Assembly (NCBI GenBank): GCA_043764015.1
Contig: JAYUKY010000054.1
Coordinates: forward strand, 1 to 49,122
From: JANYGM01 sp043764015
Lineage (GTDB): Bacteria > Bacteroidota > Bacteroidia > Cytophagales > Thermonemataceae
Length of the DNA stretch: 49,122 bases
Direction of reading: 5' to 3'
The position numbers were made by a program, and so were the translations under genes. Below, piece by piece: positions 38,298 to 45,365 of the stretch. Position 1 is the stretch's first letter. Every line of letters starts with the position of its first letter. Below the pieces are notes generated by a model. That model was given only the letters and a program-made list of their open reading frames with translations. It had not been told where the DNA came from and did no database searches.

Positions 38298-38311
38298 CCC
38301 GTACAGACTAC
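38298..38311 (+). other. Attachment site copy 3 (junction of elements 2 and 3)
   Basis: CCCGTACAGACTAC repeats the tRNA-Glu 3' end. Flanking AGTAG/CTAC bases again form a short inverted repeat round the crossover region. It closes element 2 and opens element 3. Confidence 0.8.
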
Positions 38312-38334
38312 AAGTAGTTTTATTTTAGTAATTT

Positions 38335-38359
38335 AGCACGCCAAAAGGCGTGCTTTTTC
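38335..38359 (+). terminator. Terminator after attachment site 3
   Basis: AGCACGCC and GGCGTGCT around AAAA are followed by TTTTT. It lies 24 bp from the att core, the third case of an att site followed directly by a terminator. Confidence 0.85.
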
Positions 38360-38514
38360 GTGTTATTCCCATTCATAATATCCAATTTGTGGGTATCTTT
38401 CTGGGCGTTCCAAATGTAATACCCTACATACGAAAAAATTTGATTAGATTATTTTTTCAATCTAAACCAAATTTCTAATGCTAAAAAAATTTTCTTAAAA
38501 CAAGAACTGCAAAA

Positions 38515-39740
38515 ATGGGGATATCTTTCAAAATCAAATCATCAAAGTCTAAGGACAAAGAAAAAAGTAAACTTTGGACTATTTATGTGCGTATTGCTAT
38601 CAAAGGCAAAACGGCAGACATCAGCACCCACGAAACCTGTTTACTAGCCAACTGGCAAAAAACCAAAGTCAAAGGTGCAAATGCCCAAAGCATCAACAAA
38701 AATATCAATGAAATCAAATCTACTATTCAGGAGATTTACGAGCATCTCAAAAAAGAAGCACCCGAAATGCTTACGGCTGCTCTTGTGGCAAAAATTATGA
38801 TTGAAAAAGTCAATATGAATGATTTGCTTAATCCTCCACAAGTCAAAGAACGTAGTATTGTATCAATTCTTTTGGAACTTATCAGCAAAAAGGCGTTTTC
38901 TGGTATTTTCAAAAAGAAAAACGAAGATATTGCGCTATTTCGTGCCAAAAACATAGGCGACTATTTTGAAAGCATTAGGAAAAAGACCTATGCTATGAAG
39001 ATTATGATGTTGAAATTGCAGATAAAATGATAGAACATTTCAAAACAGCAAATTTCACCAACCAAAAACAACCCAAAATCAATAAAAATACCTATGTCAA
39101 TAAGTATGGTAGTCTGGTGAAAAAGGGGCATTCTTACGCCTTGCGCTACAAACTTACCAAAAGTGCCTATTACGGAAATAAGCCACTCAAAGATGATGCA
39201 GACGACACGCCCTACTTACGTTGGAATGAACTCAAAGCCCTTGTGGAGTATAATTTTTCTGATGATTTAGAACTTGACAAAATTCGTGATGTGTTTGTGT
39301 TTACCGCTTTTACAGGGTTTTTGTGGTGTGATTTGGAGCAATTATCTTCAAAACATCTCAAAATAGAAGAGGACGGAACAGAGTGGCTTATAAAACCACG
39401 CCAAAAAACTGGAATACTGCAAGTTGTACCATTTTTTGATGAAGGAAAAGCTATTTTAGAAAAATATGGCTGGGAGCTACCTTTGGGCGCATTACCTACA
39501 CACAACGAAAAAATCAAAACAATAGCTAAAATAGTCAAAATTAACGACACAATCCAAAATAGAAGTGGGCGCAAAACGGCTGGTATGGTTTGGATAAATG
39601 ATGGTTATCCTATTGAAGAAGTTGCTAAAATGCTAGGACACAAAGATATAAGAATGACACGCAAACACTATGCAGAAATCTTAAACGACACGCTCAAAGC
39701 CACCACACTAAGAATAAAGGAGCAAAAAGCAAATAAATAA
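38515..39740 (+). pseudogene. Frameshifted atypical tyrosine recombinase, integrase of element 3
   Basis: Two frames, 38,515-39,030 (171 codons) and 39,027-39,740 (237 codons), together make one recombinase of about 408 aa, homologous to the element 1 recombinases. The break is near 38,990. In the other frame the DNA there reads on as YEDYDVEIADK-MIEHF, so loss of one base explains the split. The catalytic half keeps FTGFLWCDLEQL (Arg I replaced by Leu), Lys in PRQKTGI, NRSGRKTAGMVW, LGHKDIRMTRKHY and the nucleophile Tyr. Either the gene is inactive or the base is a sequencing error; a coupled ATGA restart (39,027) is the third option. Confidence 0.75.
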
Positions 39741-39835
39741 AAATAAATTTTACAAACTTCTTGCTTTATAGTGAGAAGTTTGTATATTTGTACTTGGGTA
39801 AGATTAACCTAAATATTTACTAAACATTTACAACT

Positions 39836-40003
39836 ATGAGAACTCACAATGTGGAAGAAATCCTCGCTATGGGGGGTGCTGACAAATATGCTAAAAAAAT
39901 GGGATTAAAGCAAGACTTATCTAAGGTGGTTGGGACAGTAAAACTCACGGCTAAACAAAATAAGGAATTGGACGAGCTAATGTACGGAAAGAGTAATAAA
40001 TAA
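39836..40003 (+). CDS. Antitoxin-like small protein (55 aa)
   Basis: ATG 39,836 to TAA 40,003 encodes MRTHNVEEILAMGGADKYAK to GKSNK. The stop overlaps the VapC-like start by one base (TAATG), the usual coupling of toxin-antitoxin genes, with antitoxin first. It is small, helical and partly basic. No DNA-binding fold is clear. The antitoxin role is inferred from position and size. Confidence 0.65.
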   Translation: MRTHNVEEILAMGGADKYAKKMGLKQDLSKVVGTVKLTAKQNKELDELMYGKSNK

Positions 40004-40455
40004 TGGCAATTTTAATAGATACAAACATCATCATTGAACTTGTGAGAGATGGTGGAGAAAATGTAAGCAATTACATCAATCCTAAAAAGGAAGCCGTTTA
40101 CATTTCCTATGTTTCCTCTGCGGAGGTAAAATCATTTGCTATTCAAAATGAGTGCGGCATTTTAAAGCAAGCCAAATTACAGGCACTTTTAGATAGTTTT
40201 GTAATTGTGGAATTACAAGGCTCTGAAATCCTTGATGCTTATGTAGCAATAGACACGTTTAGTCAAGGTAAAAATAAGGCTATCCCATCAAAATTAAGCC
40301 AAAATATGGGTAAAAATGACCTGTGGATAGCTGCAACTGCTTATGTTTTGGAGCTTACACTCATCACAACCGACAAAGATTTTGACCATTTAGACGGTAT
40401 TTTTTTAGATGTTTCTTTCATTCCAAAAGCACTTATTACTGTGTTAAAATCATAA
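40003..40455 (+). CDS. PIN-domain toxin, VapC-like
   Basis: The 150-aa protein has the PIN signature: Asp6 in ILIDTNIIIEL, Glu41 in SSAEVKS, Asp106 in KNDLWIAATA and Asp124 in ITTDKDFDHL. These acidic residues bind the metal ions used to cut RNA; VapC enzymes typically cleave tRNA or rRNA. With the preceding 55-aa gene it forms a likely VapBC-type addiction module that stabilises element 3 in the chromosome. Confidence 0.85.
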   Translation: MAILIDTNIIIELVRDGGENVSNYINPKKEAVYISYVSSAEVKSFAIQNECGILKQAKLQALLDSFVIVELQGSEILDAYVAIDTFSQGKNKAIPSKLSQNMGKNDLWIAATAYVLELTLITTDKDFDHLDGIFLDVSFIPKALITVLKS

Positions 40456-40458
40456 CCA

Positions 40459-40491
40459 CAAAAAAAGCACCACTAAAATAGCGTGCTTTTC
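40459..40491. terminator. Terminator between the VapC-like gene and the leftward block
   Basis: AAAGCAC and GTGCTTT flank a 14-nt loop, with an A-run before and T-run after, so it can serve both convergent units. Confidence 0.6.
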
Positions 40492-40520
40492 TACTCTAAC
40501 ATTTAAAACCATTCTCAACA

Positions 40521-41156
40521 TTATACTAAAACCAAATCATAACTAATTCCTTCTTGTAAGTTCTCACTAGCAAAATTGTCCCAATGCTCACGAGGCACCA
40601 CAATACAACCTGCTGACCAACGGTTTATAAGGTTTCCCCAACCTGCGGAATGAATATTGATGCCAATATCCGTACCACCAACCACGAGCGTAGTTTTGTC
40701 AATAATGCGGTTTCTGTTGCCGTCCCTGTATATTTTGATGCTTTTTACCTGCAAACACTCAAAAGAACGCCAACCCAAACGTGTCTGCCACGAGCCTAAG
40801 TAAGTTTTTGGATAATAACCTTCTGCAAGTACGGCTGTGCCTGTAATGCCACCGTAAGTAATAGGATTTTGCCAATAAAAATCTCCTGCACGTGTGCTAC
40901 AAGGCACGCACCCTGTAATAATGCCGTTTCTGAAAAACAATAGCCAATCAGTCGCTAAGTTGTCAAATTCTTCCTTACTTCTGACCGCATAAAAGCCTGT
41001 ATAATACTTAATTCCGTATTTTTGCCTTAAATCATCTGAAATATTTTGCTCTGTTTGTGCCTTTGCGTTTTTGGTTTTTTGACCCAAAACGCCATCTTCT
41101 AACAAATCATTATAACCTGTTTCATTGATGAATTTTTGTAATTGTAAGGTGTTCAT
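40521..41156 (-). CDS. Phage lysin with L,D-transpeptidase/YkuD-like catalytic motif
   Basis: The 211-aa protein begins with a small peptidoglycan-binding-like repeat (LQKFINETGYNDLLEDGVLG-QKTKNA). Its C-terminal domain contains GINIHSAGWGNLINRWSAGC, where His169, Ser181 and Cys184 match the H...S-x-G-C layout of YkuD/L,D-transpeptidase-fold enzymes and of DUF5675-like phage lysins. It is the last gene of the leftward block and next to holin- and spanin-like genes, so it is the probable endolysin of element 3. Element 2 uses M23 and Slt enzymes instead. Confidence 0.65.
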   Translation of the reverse strand: MNTLQLQKFINETGYNDLLEDGVLGQKTKNAKAQTEQNISDDLRQKYGIKYYTGFYAVRSKEEFDNLATDWLLFFRNGIITGCVPCSTRAGDFYWQNPITYGGITGTAVLAEGYYPKTYLGSWQTRLGWRSFECLQVKSIKIYRDGNRNRIIDKTTLVVGGTDIGINIHSAGWGNLINRWSAGCIVVPREHWDNFASENLQEGISYDLVLV

Positions 41157-41175
41157 TTTGTCCTGGTACTTTGTC

Positions 41176-41634
41176 TTAAATTTTGCCTAAAAATAAACCT
41201 GTTAAAAAACTTATTGGAGTAGCGAGCTTTTGCCAAAAACTGCGTTTCCGTTGTTTTGAGTTGCTTTTTTCTAGTGTTTGTATTCTGTCCTGGTAAGCGA
41301 CTATTTCTACTTTTTGCGAGTTGATAATGCTATCTTTTAGTGCTAATTCTTTTGAAAAAGAATTTTGAATAGTGCTATCAATGTGCTTTATTTGCCTCAA
41401 AGTGCTTATTTCTTTGCGTATGTTTTCATAACTCACGCTATCAATACACACATCAGCACTAATAAGAACAATTTTTGTATTGTTCCCCCTTTGGGGGCTA
41501 TGGGGCTTTTGTGCGTTTAAGTTCTTGTAAACTAGGCAAATAAACACCATAAAGCACAATAATATTCTCCAAACTGTCCCTCTTGTGGTAGAGTTCGTTT
41601 CTGTAAATTCGTTCTTGTTCTGCTCGTTGTTCAT
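41176..41634 (-). CDS. Spanin-like membrane coiled-coil protein (152 aa)
   Basis: The protein has an N-terminal hydrophobic helix (residues 22-38, WRILLCFMVFICLVYKN) and a periplasmic helical region with heptads (ISTLRQIKHIDSTIQNSFSK, IVAYQDRIQTLEKSN). A basic segment and a short hydrophobic C-terminus (ISFLTGLFLGK) follow. The start overlaps the upstream gene by 137 bp in another frame, an arrangement reminiscent of nested Rz/Rz1 spanin genes. No lipobox is visible. Confidence 0.5.
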   Translation of the reverse strand: MNNEQNKNEFTETNSTTRGTVWRILLCFMVFICLVYKNLNAQKPHSPQRGNNTKIVLISADVCIDSVSYENIRKEISTLRQIKHIDSTIQNSFSKELALKDSIINSQKVEIVAYQDRIQTLEKSNSKQRKRSFWQKLATPISFLTGLFLGKI

Positions 41635-41800
41635 AATTTTGTATGCAGCTTTCCAGGCTGTCTATTTTTTTGATAAAATATTGATTATCAGTTTTTTCTT
41701 CTGGTGATTTTCCAAAAAACAAACCGTAAAAAAAGAAAATAGAAGCAATTATTAGTAAAATAATTCCTGCATAGTATAATCTTATTTCAAATGTTCCCAT
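41498..41800 (-). CDS. Spanin-like protein with N-terminal anchor (100 aa)
   Basis: A single membrane helix (LYYAGIILLIIASIFFFYGL) is followed by a charged coiled coil (IQNYEQRAEQERIYRNELYH and KRDSLENIIV), the form of an inner-membrane spanin. Its last 45 codons overlap the 41,176-41,634 gene out of frame. Placed between holin-like and lysin genes. Confidence 0.5.
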   Translation of the reverse strand: MGTFEIRLYYAGIILLIIASIFFFYGLFFGKSPEEKTDNQYFIKKIDSLESCIQNYEQRAEQERIYRNELYHKRDSLENIIVLYGVYLPSLQELKRTKAP

Positions 41801-41801
41801 T

Positions 41802-42044
41802 TTATTCTGTTGTTATGGTTTTATCAGGGTTATTTTTTATTGCTTTGACGTTTGAAAAGCAAAGCAACACGCCTGCGCCAACCGCCATAATTACCTCGTT
41901 CCAACTGGTAACCTGCCCTGCAATAGGTACAAATTTTGAGATAAAACCGCCTACAATAAGCGCAAGCCCAATAAGTGTGGTTTTCCAACTTTTGGTGATG
42001 TTGTCAATATGTAGGTATTGCGTAAGAAAATTGATAATTTCCAT
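41802..42044 (-). CDS. Holin-like two-helix membrane protein (80 aa)
   Basis: A short amphipathic N-terminus (MEIINFLTQYLHIDNITKSW) precedes two hydrophobic helices (TTLIGLALIVGGFISKFVPI and NEVIMAVGAGVLLCFS) and a charged tail. The K-S-W-K-T-T-L-x-G start and size are common in phage holins of Bacteroidota. It directly precedes the spanin-like genes. Confidence 0.6.
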   Translation of the reverse strand: MEIINFLTQYLHIDNITKSWKTTLIGLALIVGGFISKFVPIAGQVTSWNEVIMAVGAGVLLCFSNVKAIKNNPDKTITTE

Positions 42045-42048
42045 TATG

Positions 42049-42510
42049 TTATTTTGGGTTTGTAAGTTTTAGGTCGCTTATTTTTTCCTCCAAATGCTTG
42101 ATTGTGCTTGTAAGCATAATAATAGCATCAGAAAGAAAAGTAATTTTGTCGGATAACTCTTTTCTATCAGATTTTAGCGTATTTTCTAATTCGTTGAGTT
42201 TTTGCAGTCCGTTATTTTGCTTATTTTCAAGGGTAAGAATTTTGTTATCCTGCTTTTTTTCAAGCTCTTCAAAACCAATGATAACTGCATCAATTTTGTC
42301 AAGTCTAATCATTTTTTGTTCTTGTCGGTTTTGTACGGTCAAAATACGTTCATCTTGCAATTTTTCAATAGCCGTATCTTCTTTTTTGTAGTCTTCAAAG
42401 TTCTGTTTTACATCTTCTAAGGACTTCACTAGACTTTTGCAGTATGCACCAATGATAGTGACTATAATTCCCAAAACGATGCTTACTATTGTGCCAGTTT
42501 CTATGTTCAT
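42049..42510 (-). CDS. Membrane-anchored coiled-coil protein, start of the lysis cassette (153 aa)
   Basis: An N-terminal helix (IETGTIVSIVLGIIVTIIGA) anchors a long coiled coil with repeated units such as KLQDERILTVQNRQEQKMIR and QDNKILTLENKQNN. It is 4 bp from the holin-like gene. Such proteins accompany phage lysis genes. It follows an AT-rich region with three iteron-like repeats that may contain the cassette promoter. Confidence 0.5.
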   Translation of the reverse strand: MNIETGTIVSIVLGIIVTIIGAYCKSLVKSLEDVKQNFEDYKKEDTAIEKLQDERILTVQNRQEQKMIRLDKIDAVIIGFEELEKKQDNKILTLENKQNNGLQKLNELENTLKSDRKELSDKITFLSDAIIMLTSTIKHLEEKISDLKLTNPK

Positions 42511-42535
42511 TTTATATGTTGTTTAATGATTATAG

Positions 42536-42715
42536 CAAAGTTTAGTAATATTATAATTTAATATAATATTTGATTATAATTTAATAATATTAAAGTTTAG
42601 TTTAGTTTCTAATTCTCACTTTAAAAGTCCATTTTCAATAAATGCCGTAACAGCTCTTATATTGTAATTTATGCCGTAACAGCTCAAATTTTAACACATT
42701 ATGCCGTAACAGCTC
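42536..42715. repeat. AT-rich palindromic stretch plus three 15-bp iterons at 30-bp spacing
   Basis: ATGCCGTAACAGCTC occurs at 42,642-42,656, 42,671-42,685 and 42,701-42,715 in direct orientation, starting 29 and 30 bp apart, close to three helical turns. On one side lies an almost pure A/T stretch (42,536-42,605) with palindromic TAATATTA motifs. Iterons beside AT-rich DNA resemble a plasmid-type origin; operators for the lysis cassette are the other option. Confidence 0.6.
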
Positions 42716-42740
42716 AATGTTTTGAAAGACTTTTAGTGGC

Positions 42741-43391
42741 TTACACTAATTTAATAATAGGCACTATAAACTTTTGCCCTGTGTTATCTCTTAAATTTTC
42801 TGTTCTCATTTTTATTGTTTCTGTACTCAAATCACCAAATAAAATTTTACCGTCTTTTTCAATGCAATAGCAAAATTTAAAGTATTCAGAAAAACGAATA
42901 TTGTTTGTAGCACGTCCACGAGGGCAAAATTTGTCGTTATTTGTTTTCCTAAACCAATCTTCAAATTTTAACGCTATTTCTGTGGCGTGTTTTTTGTAAA
43001 AAGGTCTATTTGTGCTATTCCCCTGTACTGGAAGGCTTAAATTTGCGTTCCATTCTGTTACTTTGTAAATACCAATATTTGCATCTAATCCGTTCTCTGT
43101 ATGTGTGAAGCCTGCTGGTGCTATTTCGTGTCCTGTTGTTGGGTTTGGTCTGTGCGTGCTGCTTCTGCTTTTTTTCATTCGCTTTTTGTAGCGAAATAAA
43201 AAAACTTTTGGATTAAGCGTTAGCCACGTATTGTTGCCCAAATCATCATAAAACACTCTTAAATATAAAGTAGGAAACTTTGATGCTGCGTTATCATCTT
43301 TAATTATCTCCAACCTTGCCTGCGGTATGCGTATGCTTGCCTGTGTGGGTGTGCCTGTGTTACTGCCACCATTTCCGCCTTGAAATCCCAT
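42741..43391 (-). CDS. Capsid-type protein with MGFQ start, larger of a pair (216 aa)
   Basis: The protein starts MGFQGGNGGSNTGTPTQASI, then strand-rich segments (ASKFPTLYLRVFYDDLGNNT, NPKVFLFRYKKRMKKS) and a GIYKVTEWNANLSLPVQ block. Its end is CIEKDGKILFGDLSTETIKM. The neighbour (43,396) shares the MGFQ-x-GN start, which may be a conserved membrane- or capsid-docking tag. Two adjacent beta-rich proteins of about 20-24 kDa recall the paired single jelly-roll capsid proteins of sphaerolipovirus-like phages. That reading is speculative. Confidence 0.45.
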   Translation of the reverse strand: MGFQGGNGGSNTGTPTQASIRIPQARLEIIKDDNAASKFPTLYLRVFYDDLGNNTWLTLNPKVFLFRYKKRMKKSRSSTHRPNPTTGHEIAPAGFTHTENGLDANIGIYKVTEWNANLSLPVQGNSTNRPFYKKHATEIALKFEDWFRKTNNDKFCPRGRATNNIRFSEYFKFCYCIEKDGKILFGDLSTETIKMRTENLRDNTGQKFIVPIIKLV

Positions 43392-43395
43392 AATT

Positions 43396-43941
43396 TTACA
43401 ATAAAACAGTTCTATAAATAGTTATTTTTCCTTTCCAATTAACGGCTTGCGTTGCTCCACTATGTACGTTAAAATTGTGTTGTAAGCCTACATTTACGGC
43501 TTGTATGGCTGCATTAGTAGCAAAATTTTCACGTAATAAAACTTGTTGTAATCCTATTTGTGTGAGCGTTCCTGCATTATTGACCACAATATTTTGATAT
43601 TTTCCAAACCAAACTTGGTTCGTTCCTTGCCTGCGCCCTAGGAGGTCTATTTGATAATTGACAACTTCATTAAGGGCAATATCCACAGAAAAAACATTTT
43701 GAAAAGCGTTATTTAGAGTCGTAAAGCTAATTTCTTGCATACTCTCAAAACTAGCAAACCTTGCCAAATTAGAAGGCACATTTTGTATTGTATTCCAATT
43801 TGGAGGAGGCGTGGCTGGTACATTCGTAATGTTGCTAAAATCAATAGGCAAAAACGCCAAATTATTAGGTACATCTACATCAGCCCACGCAATAGGCAAC
43901 TGCACGCCATTATTAGCATTATTTCCTATTTGAAAGCCCAT
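43396..43941 (-). CDS. Capsid-type protein with MGFQ start, smaller of a pair (181 aa)
   Basis: It starts MGFQIGNNANNGVQLPIAWA. The body is beta-rich, with low charge and many Asn/Gln residues (SFTTLNNAFQNVFSVDIALN, VWFGKYQNIVVNNAGTLTQI, then NWKGKITIYRTVLL), typical of particle-surface proteins. The gap to its partner gene is 4 bp. This is the best major-capsid candidate of element 3 by composition, but no family is recognised. Confidence 0.45.
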   Translation of the reverse strand: MGFQIGNNANNGVQLPIAWADVDVPNNLAFLPIDFSNITNVPATPPPNWNTIQNVPSNLARFASFESMQEISFTTLNNAFQNVFSVDIALNEVVNYQIDLLGRRQGTNQVWFGKYQNIVVNNAGTLTQIGLQQVLLRENFATNAAIQAVNVGLQHNFNVHSGATQAVNWKGKITIYRTVLL

Positions 43942-43944
43942 TTT

Positions 43945-44088
43945 TTACTTAATAATGATAGTTTGTTTTTGTTTTTGCTCTTCTTCTAAGATTTGCGTCC
44001 TGCGGAAATTGAGATAAATAAGCAAGCAAAACGACAAAATACCCAAAATCAAATAAACCACTTGAAGATTTTTCTCTAAATTTTCCAT
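43945..44088 (-). CDS. Small single-span membrane protein (47 aa)
   Basis: ATG 44,088 to TAA 43,945 encodes MENLEKNLQVVYLILGILSF, then the rest of a membrane helix and a charged EEEQKQKQ tail. It sits 3 bp before the capsid-type gene, without overlap, and fits the run of small membrane proteins in this block. Confidence 0.6.
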   Translation of the reverse strand: MENLEKNLQVVYLILGILSFCLLIYLNFRRTQILEEEQKQKQTIIIK

Positions 44089-44106
44089 TTTTATTGGTTT
44101 TGATTT

Positions 44107-44529
44107 TTAGTACCAAAAGATTGTTTCGCAACTTGCAGTACCGTAATTGATTGGTGGGGGATTTTTAACTGGTTGTTCTACTAATTTCTCAAAAGTAACC
44201 ACCATACTAGGATAAAAACGCCCTGCATTTGCCTCAAAATTGTAGATAGTGCCTGGTTTTATGGTCAAGATATCATCTGTGGTATTTGTATCAGGCAATG
44301 CTGACGGAATTCTTACATACACGTCCATTTCACCTGTATTTTGAATGCTACCACACACAAAACCTATAATAATATCCGCACTTGGCGAAATAAGTGGGTT
44401 TGGTCGTATATTTATTCCTGATGCTACTTTTAAAGTCTTTGTGGATACTCTCAATGATGGTTGCATTTTTGTAGTTTTTTTGGTGTTTGGAACAAGTTTT
44501 ACAACTCGTATAAGTTTTTTATTTTTCAT
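44107..44529 (-). CDS. Beta-rich virion-type protein (140 aa)
   Basis: A basic N-terminus (MKNKKLIRVVKLVPNTKKTT) precedes a beta sandwich-like domain: SADIIIGFVCGSIQNTGEMD, VYVRIPSALPD, IYNFEANAGRFYPSMVVTFE. The Cys and Trp/Tyr-rich end is CETIFWY. It could be a minor capsid or spike-base protein; there is no family match by eye. Confidence 0.5.
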   Translation of the reverse strand: MKNKKLIRVVKLVPNTKKTTKMQPSLRVSTKTLKVASGINIRPNPLISPSADIIIGFVCGSIQNTGEMDVYVRIPSALPDTNTTDDILTIKPGTIYNFEANAGRFYPSMVVTFEKLVEQPVKNPPPINYGTASCETIFWY

Positions 44530-44530
44530 T

Positions 44531-44698
44531 TTAATTTTGGAAAATTGCTCGTGAACTGAAATACATCACAAAACCCAAAACAAGCACAAGCACAAGTGTT
44601 GTACCTAATTTGTAGTAGGTTTCGTCATCAATGATTACACGTACTTTTACATCTGTTTTGATGCCGTCTTTACCAATAAGATTGTTGAGGGTTTCCAT
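44531..44698 (-). CDS. Small single-span membrane protein (55 aa)
   Basis: ATG 44,698 to TAA 44,531 encodes a short charged N-terminus (METLNNLIGKDGIKTDVKVR), YYKLGTTLVLVLVLGFVMYF and a short tail. The stop is 1 bp from the next start. It is one of the run of small virion-membrane candidates in this block. Confidence 0.6.
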   Translation of the reverse strand: METLNNLIGKDGIKTDVKVRVIIDDETYYKLGTTLVLVLVLGFVMYFSSRAIFQN

Positions 44699-44712
44699 TT
44701 TTGCGGTTTTTT

Positions 44713-44745
44713 AGACTTATAAGGTTATTAAAACCTTATAAGTCT
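44713..44745. repeat. 14-bp perfect inverted repeat between membrane-protein genes
   Basis: AGACTTATAAGGTT and AACCTTATAAGTCT flank a 5-nt loop. A T-rich run follows on the plus strand only, so it is not an obvious terminator for the leftward genes. It may be an RNA processing or stabilising site. Confidence 0.5.
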
Positions 44746-44755
44746 TTTGTTTTGT

Positions 44756-45004
44756 CTATTTTACTACTGCCATTGTAGTAGGTGTATTTGCTACTATGCC
44801 TGGCGTAACGGCAGCCGTTGTGGTTGCAGCTGCTGTTGTGCCTGCTGTTGTGCCTGCTGCAAGTTTTTTAGCTGCTTCAATGGCTACCGTTTCTGCTGCT
44901 TTTGCTTTTTTCTTAGCTGCCATATTTGCAATTACTGCACCTATTACAATTCCTACTACAAGCCCTAAAAGCGCAAAAAGCACTATTTTTGTTATATCTG
45001 ACAT
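44756..45004 (-). CDS. Ala/Thr-rich single-span membrane protein (82 aa)
   Basis: An N-terminal membrane helix (KIVLFALLGLVVGIVIGAVI) is followed by an Ala/Lys helix (NMAAKKKAKAAETVAIEAAK) and an Ala/Thr-rich low-complexity tail (AGTTAGTTAAATTTAAVT). It resembles coat-like or membrane-lining proteins of small phages. Function unknown. Confidence 0.55.
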   Translation of the reverse strand: MSDITKIVLFALLGLVVGIVIGAVIANMAAKKKAKAAETVAIEAAKKLAAGTTAGTTAAATTTAAVTPGIVANTPTTMAVVK

Positions 45005-45070
45005 TGTTTTGTCTGTTTTTAAGAGTTAAAAATTATTTGTATTTTTTTACCTGGTACTTGATACCTGGTA

Positions 45071-45277
45071 CTAATCTTTTAGCAAAAGAATTTCCTCATC
45101 TTTCACCATTTTGTATAGTGATTTTTTGGAAAGAAATTTGTCGTAATAGTCTTTTGCTTCTGTTAGAAGATTGAAAGACATACTAGCACGTGAAAATTCT
45201 GGTGTATCTACTCTAAAAAGCCCTATTGGAGCTTCATTTTCAATACCAATAGCAACTGTTTCTGTGATTTCTGACAT
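45071..45277 (-). CDS. Small soluble protein (68 aa)
   Basis: MSEITETVAIGIENEAPIGL precedes an FRVDTPEFSRASMSFNLLTE segment and a Lys-rich helical end. It is unusual in this block for lacking a membrane helix. Function unknown. Confidence 0.5.
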   Translation of the reverse strand: MSEITETVAIGIENEAPIGLFRVDTPEFSRASMSFNLLTEAKDYYDKFLSKKSLYKMVKDEEILLLKD

Positions 45278-45326
45278 TGTTTTGTTTGTTTTATTTGAAA
45301 ATTATTTGAAAATTATTTGCATTTAA

Positions 45327-45365
45327 CTCCCCTCCTTCAAAAGGAGGGGTTGGGGGTGATTTTTT
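45327..45365. repeat. REP-like palindromic repeat, copy B
   Basis: CTCCCCTCCTT, CAA and AAGGAGGGG are followed by TTGGGGGTGATTTTTT, with the T-run extending into the next leftward stop codon. It belongs to the same family as 584-623 and 47,112-47,150. Confidence 0.65.

Larger units (their letters stand above)
21224..38311. mobile_element. Element 2: temperate, probably tailless membrane-containing prophage (17.1 kb)
   Basis: The element is bounded by att copies at 21,224-21,238 and 38,298-38,311. The integrase is at the left end, and the repressor with a divergent early gene is at the right end. The leftward genes comprise an HUH Rep, a C5 methyltransferase and a late operon with a candidate capsid protein, many single-span membrane proteins and three peptidoglycan hydrolases. 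No terminase, portal, tail or packaging ATPase was found. The composition suggests an internal-membrane virus replicated by rolling circle, comparable to FLiP but about twice its size. Confidence 0.75.

Noticed and set aside
42642..42715. Three regular repeats considered as a CRISPR array
   Set aside because: Repeats are only 15 bp, spacers about 14-15 bp and AT-rich, and no cas genes are present. Iterons or operators fit better.
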